Origin: Bacillota bacterium
Lineage (GTDB): Bacteria > Bacillota > Clostridia > Lachnospirales > Lachnospiraceae
Direction of reading: 5' to 3'
DNA length: 7,376 nt
NCBI GenBank assembly: GCA_023398855.1
Contig: JAEWRS010000528.1
Location: 1 to 7,376 of the forward strand
This document shows positions 6,136 to 7,376 of this stretch, one piece after another. Below the pieces are notes generated by a model, which did no database searches, was not told the DNA's origin, and saw only the letters and a list, made by a program, of their open reading frames with translations. The position numbers were made by a program, and so were the translations under genes. Position 1 is the first letter of the stretch. Each line of letters begins with the position of its first letter.

Positions 6136-7376
6136 ATGAAAGAACAGGTCACTTATGAGGGCGCGCAGAAGGAGGCAGTCCTTCACAACAAGGGGCCTAT
6201 GTTGGTTCTTGCCGGGCCGGGGTCTGGAAAAACCTTTACCATAACCCACAGGATTTGCTGCCTGACAGAACGGCATGGTGTGGATCCTTCCAATATATTA
6301 GTGATTACATTCACAAAAGCAGCCGCCAGGGAGATGAAGGAGCGTTATGAAAGCCTTGTGGGAGGCAGAACGGCTGGCGTCAGCTTTGGAACCTTCCATG
6401 CTATATTTTTCAGAATCCTGAAGTATGCCTACCGGTACGATGCTGGCAGCATCGTGAGGGAGGAGCAGAAGATCCAGTACATAAAAGAGGCCATGGACAA
6501 AAGTCAGGTTGAGGTGGAAGATGAAGCGGAATTTGTGACGTCTATCCTTTCGGAGATCAGCTCCGTAAAGGGGGATATGATGGATCTGGGCCATTATTAT
6601 TCAAAAAACTGCTCTGAGGAAATATTCAAGCAGCTTTACCTATCGTATGAAGACAGGCTGCGCAAAGCTAATCTCATTGATTTTGATGATATGATGGTGA
6701 TGTGCTATGAACTGTTCGTCCAGAGAAAAGACATCCTGGAAGCATGGCAGAAAAAATACCAATATATTCTGGTGGATGAATTTCAGGACATTAACCGGGT
6801 GCAGTACGAAATCGTCCGGATGCTGGCTGCACCAGAGAATAATCTGTTTATTGTAGGCGATGACGACCAGTCCATCTATCGTTTCCGGGGTGCAAAACCG
6901 GAAATCATGCTGGGCTTTGAAAAGGATTATGAGAATGCAAAGAAGGTCCTGTTAAACATCAATTTCCGAAGTACAAGAGAGATCGTTGAGACTGCCGGAA
7001 GGCTGATTGCTCATAATGAACTGCGGTTTCCTAAAAAGATCATCACAAAGAAAGGAACAGGAAAGCCCGTGGTCACACGAGTGTGGCAGGATCCCCAGGA
7101 GGAGACGATGGAGATCGTCCGGGAAATCATGGCTTATGCAAAAGCTGGGTTTGCGTGGGAGGATATGGCAGTTCTTTACAGAACAAATTTAGGCCCCAGA
7201 CTGCTGATAGAAAAACTTATGGAATACAATATACCATTTACCATGAAGGATTCTGTCCCTAACTTATACGACCACTGGATCTCCAAAAACATGATTTCAT
7301 ATATTCATGTGGCCTCCGGGGATTTATCCAGAGCAAATGTACTCCAGATTCTCAACCGCCCTAACCGTTACATCAG
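6136..7376 (+). CDS. UvrD/Rep-family (SF1A) ATP-dependent DNA helicase, 3' end outside the window
   Basis: The first 413 codons of a 3'-5' DNA helicase remain open to the window edge. AGGAGG (6123-6128) lies 7 nt before ATG 6136. Visible SF1A motifs in order: Q motif (Gln11 in GAQKEAV), Walker A AGPGSGKT (26-33, Lys32), motif Ia ITFTKAAAREM, motif Ib FGTFHA, Walker B/motif II D214-E-F-Q-D218, motif III G241-D-D-D-Q245 followed by SIYRFRGA, and motif IV LNINFRS (273-279). The LNRPNRYI segment at the right edge corresponds to the 2B-domain NxPxR element. Motifs V and VI lie beyond the window. Differences from PcrA proper (DEFQD for DEYQD, atypical Q-motif flank) suggest one of the shorter clostridial UvrD-like paralogues, so I give no symbol. 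The likely role is repair or fork/recombination processing. I see no strong promoter in 6078-6135, although the gltX terminator implies one. Confidence 0.93.
   Translation, partial: MKEQVTYEGAQKEAVLHNKGPMLVLAGPGSGKTFTITHRICCLTERHGVDPSNILVITFTKAAAREMKERYESLVGGRTAGVSFGTFHAIFFRILKYAYRYDAGSIVREEQKIQYIKEAMDKSQVEVEDEAEFVTSILSEISSVKGDMMDLGHYYSKNCSEEIFKQLYLSYEDRLRKANLIDFDDMMVMCYELFVQRKDILEAWQKKYQYILVDEFQDINRVQYEIVRMLAAPENNLFIVGDDDQSIYRFRGAKPEIMLGFEKDYENAKKVLLNINFRSTREIVETAGRLIAHNELRFPKKIITKKGTGKPVVTRVWQDPQEETMEIVREIMAYAKAGFAWEDMAVLYRTNLGPRLLIEKLMEYNIPFTMKDSVPNLYDHWISKNMISYIHVASGDLSRANVLQILNRPNRYI

Overview
The window carries five genes, all on the + strand: a tRNA-Thr, a class A penicillin-binding protein, the Mg2+ channel MgtE, glutamyl-tRNA synthetase, and the first 413 codons of a UvrD/Rep-type helicase that runs off the right edge. 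The strong AGGAGG-type ribosome-binding sites, intrinsic terminators, a tRNA without encoded CCA, moderate GC content and the protein styles (clostridial PBP1a with a Pro/Gly tail, short UvrD-like helicase) suggest a low-to-mid GC Firmicute. Class Clostridia, probably Lachnospiraceae, is my best guess; this is inference from style, not a database match.

Layout. tRNA-Thr(GGU) at 3-75 is followed at once by an intrinsic terminator (84-119). The PBP gene (207-2759) has both a GT51 glycosyltransferase domain and a transpeptidase domain and probably starts its own transcript. A 344-nt gap (2760-3103) separates it from mgtE (3104-4453). A consensus-like promoter (TTGTTT, 17 nt, TATAAT) then precedes gltX (4565-6025), which ends in an intrinsic terminator (6039-6077). 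The helicase gene starts at 6136 after a strong ribosome-binding site.

How the genes relate. The tRNA and GltX act in translation, the PBP in cell-wall polymerisation, MgtE in Mg2+ import and the helicase in DNA repair or replication-fork processing. They look like adjacent independent housekeeping units rather than one pathway. I see no mobile element, CRISPR array, toxin-antitoxin pair or defence island.

The part that ordinary annotation does not explain is the mgtE leader. By hand I can fold 2883-2976 into a tightly nested three-way junction (helices of 11, 7, 6 and 4 bp). It abuts a terminator-like hairpin with a short U tail (2975-3017), and a further upstream segment can pair into the junction as a pseudoknot or rival fold. 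It does not look like the M-box Mg2+ riboswitch. A 34-codon reading frame overlaps the same region. This is the best candidate here for an undescribed cis-regulatory RNA or leader-peptide attenuator, but it rests on one sequence and hand pairing.
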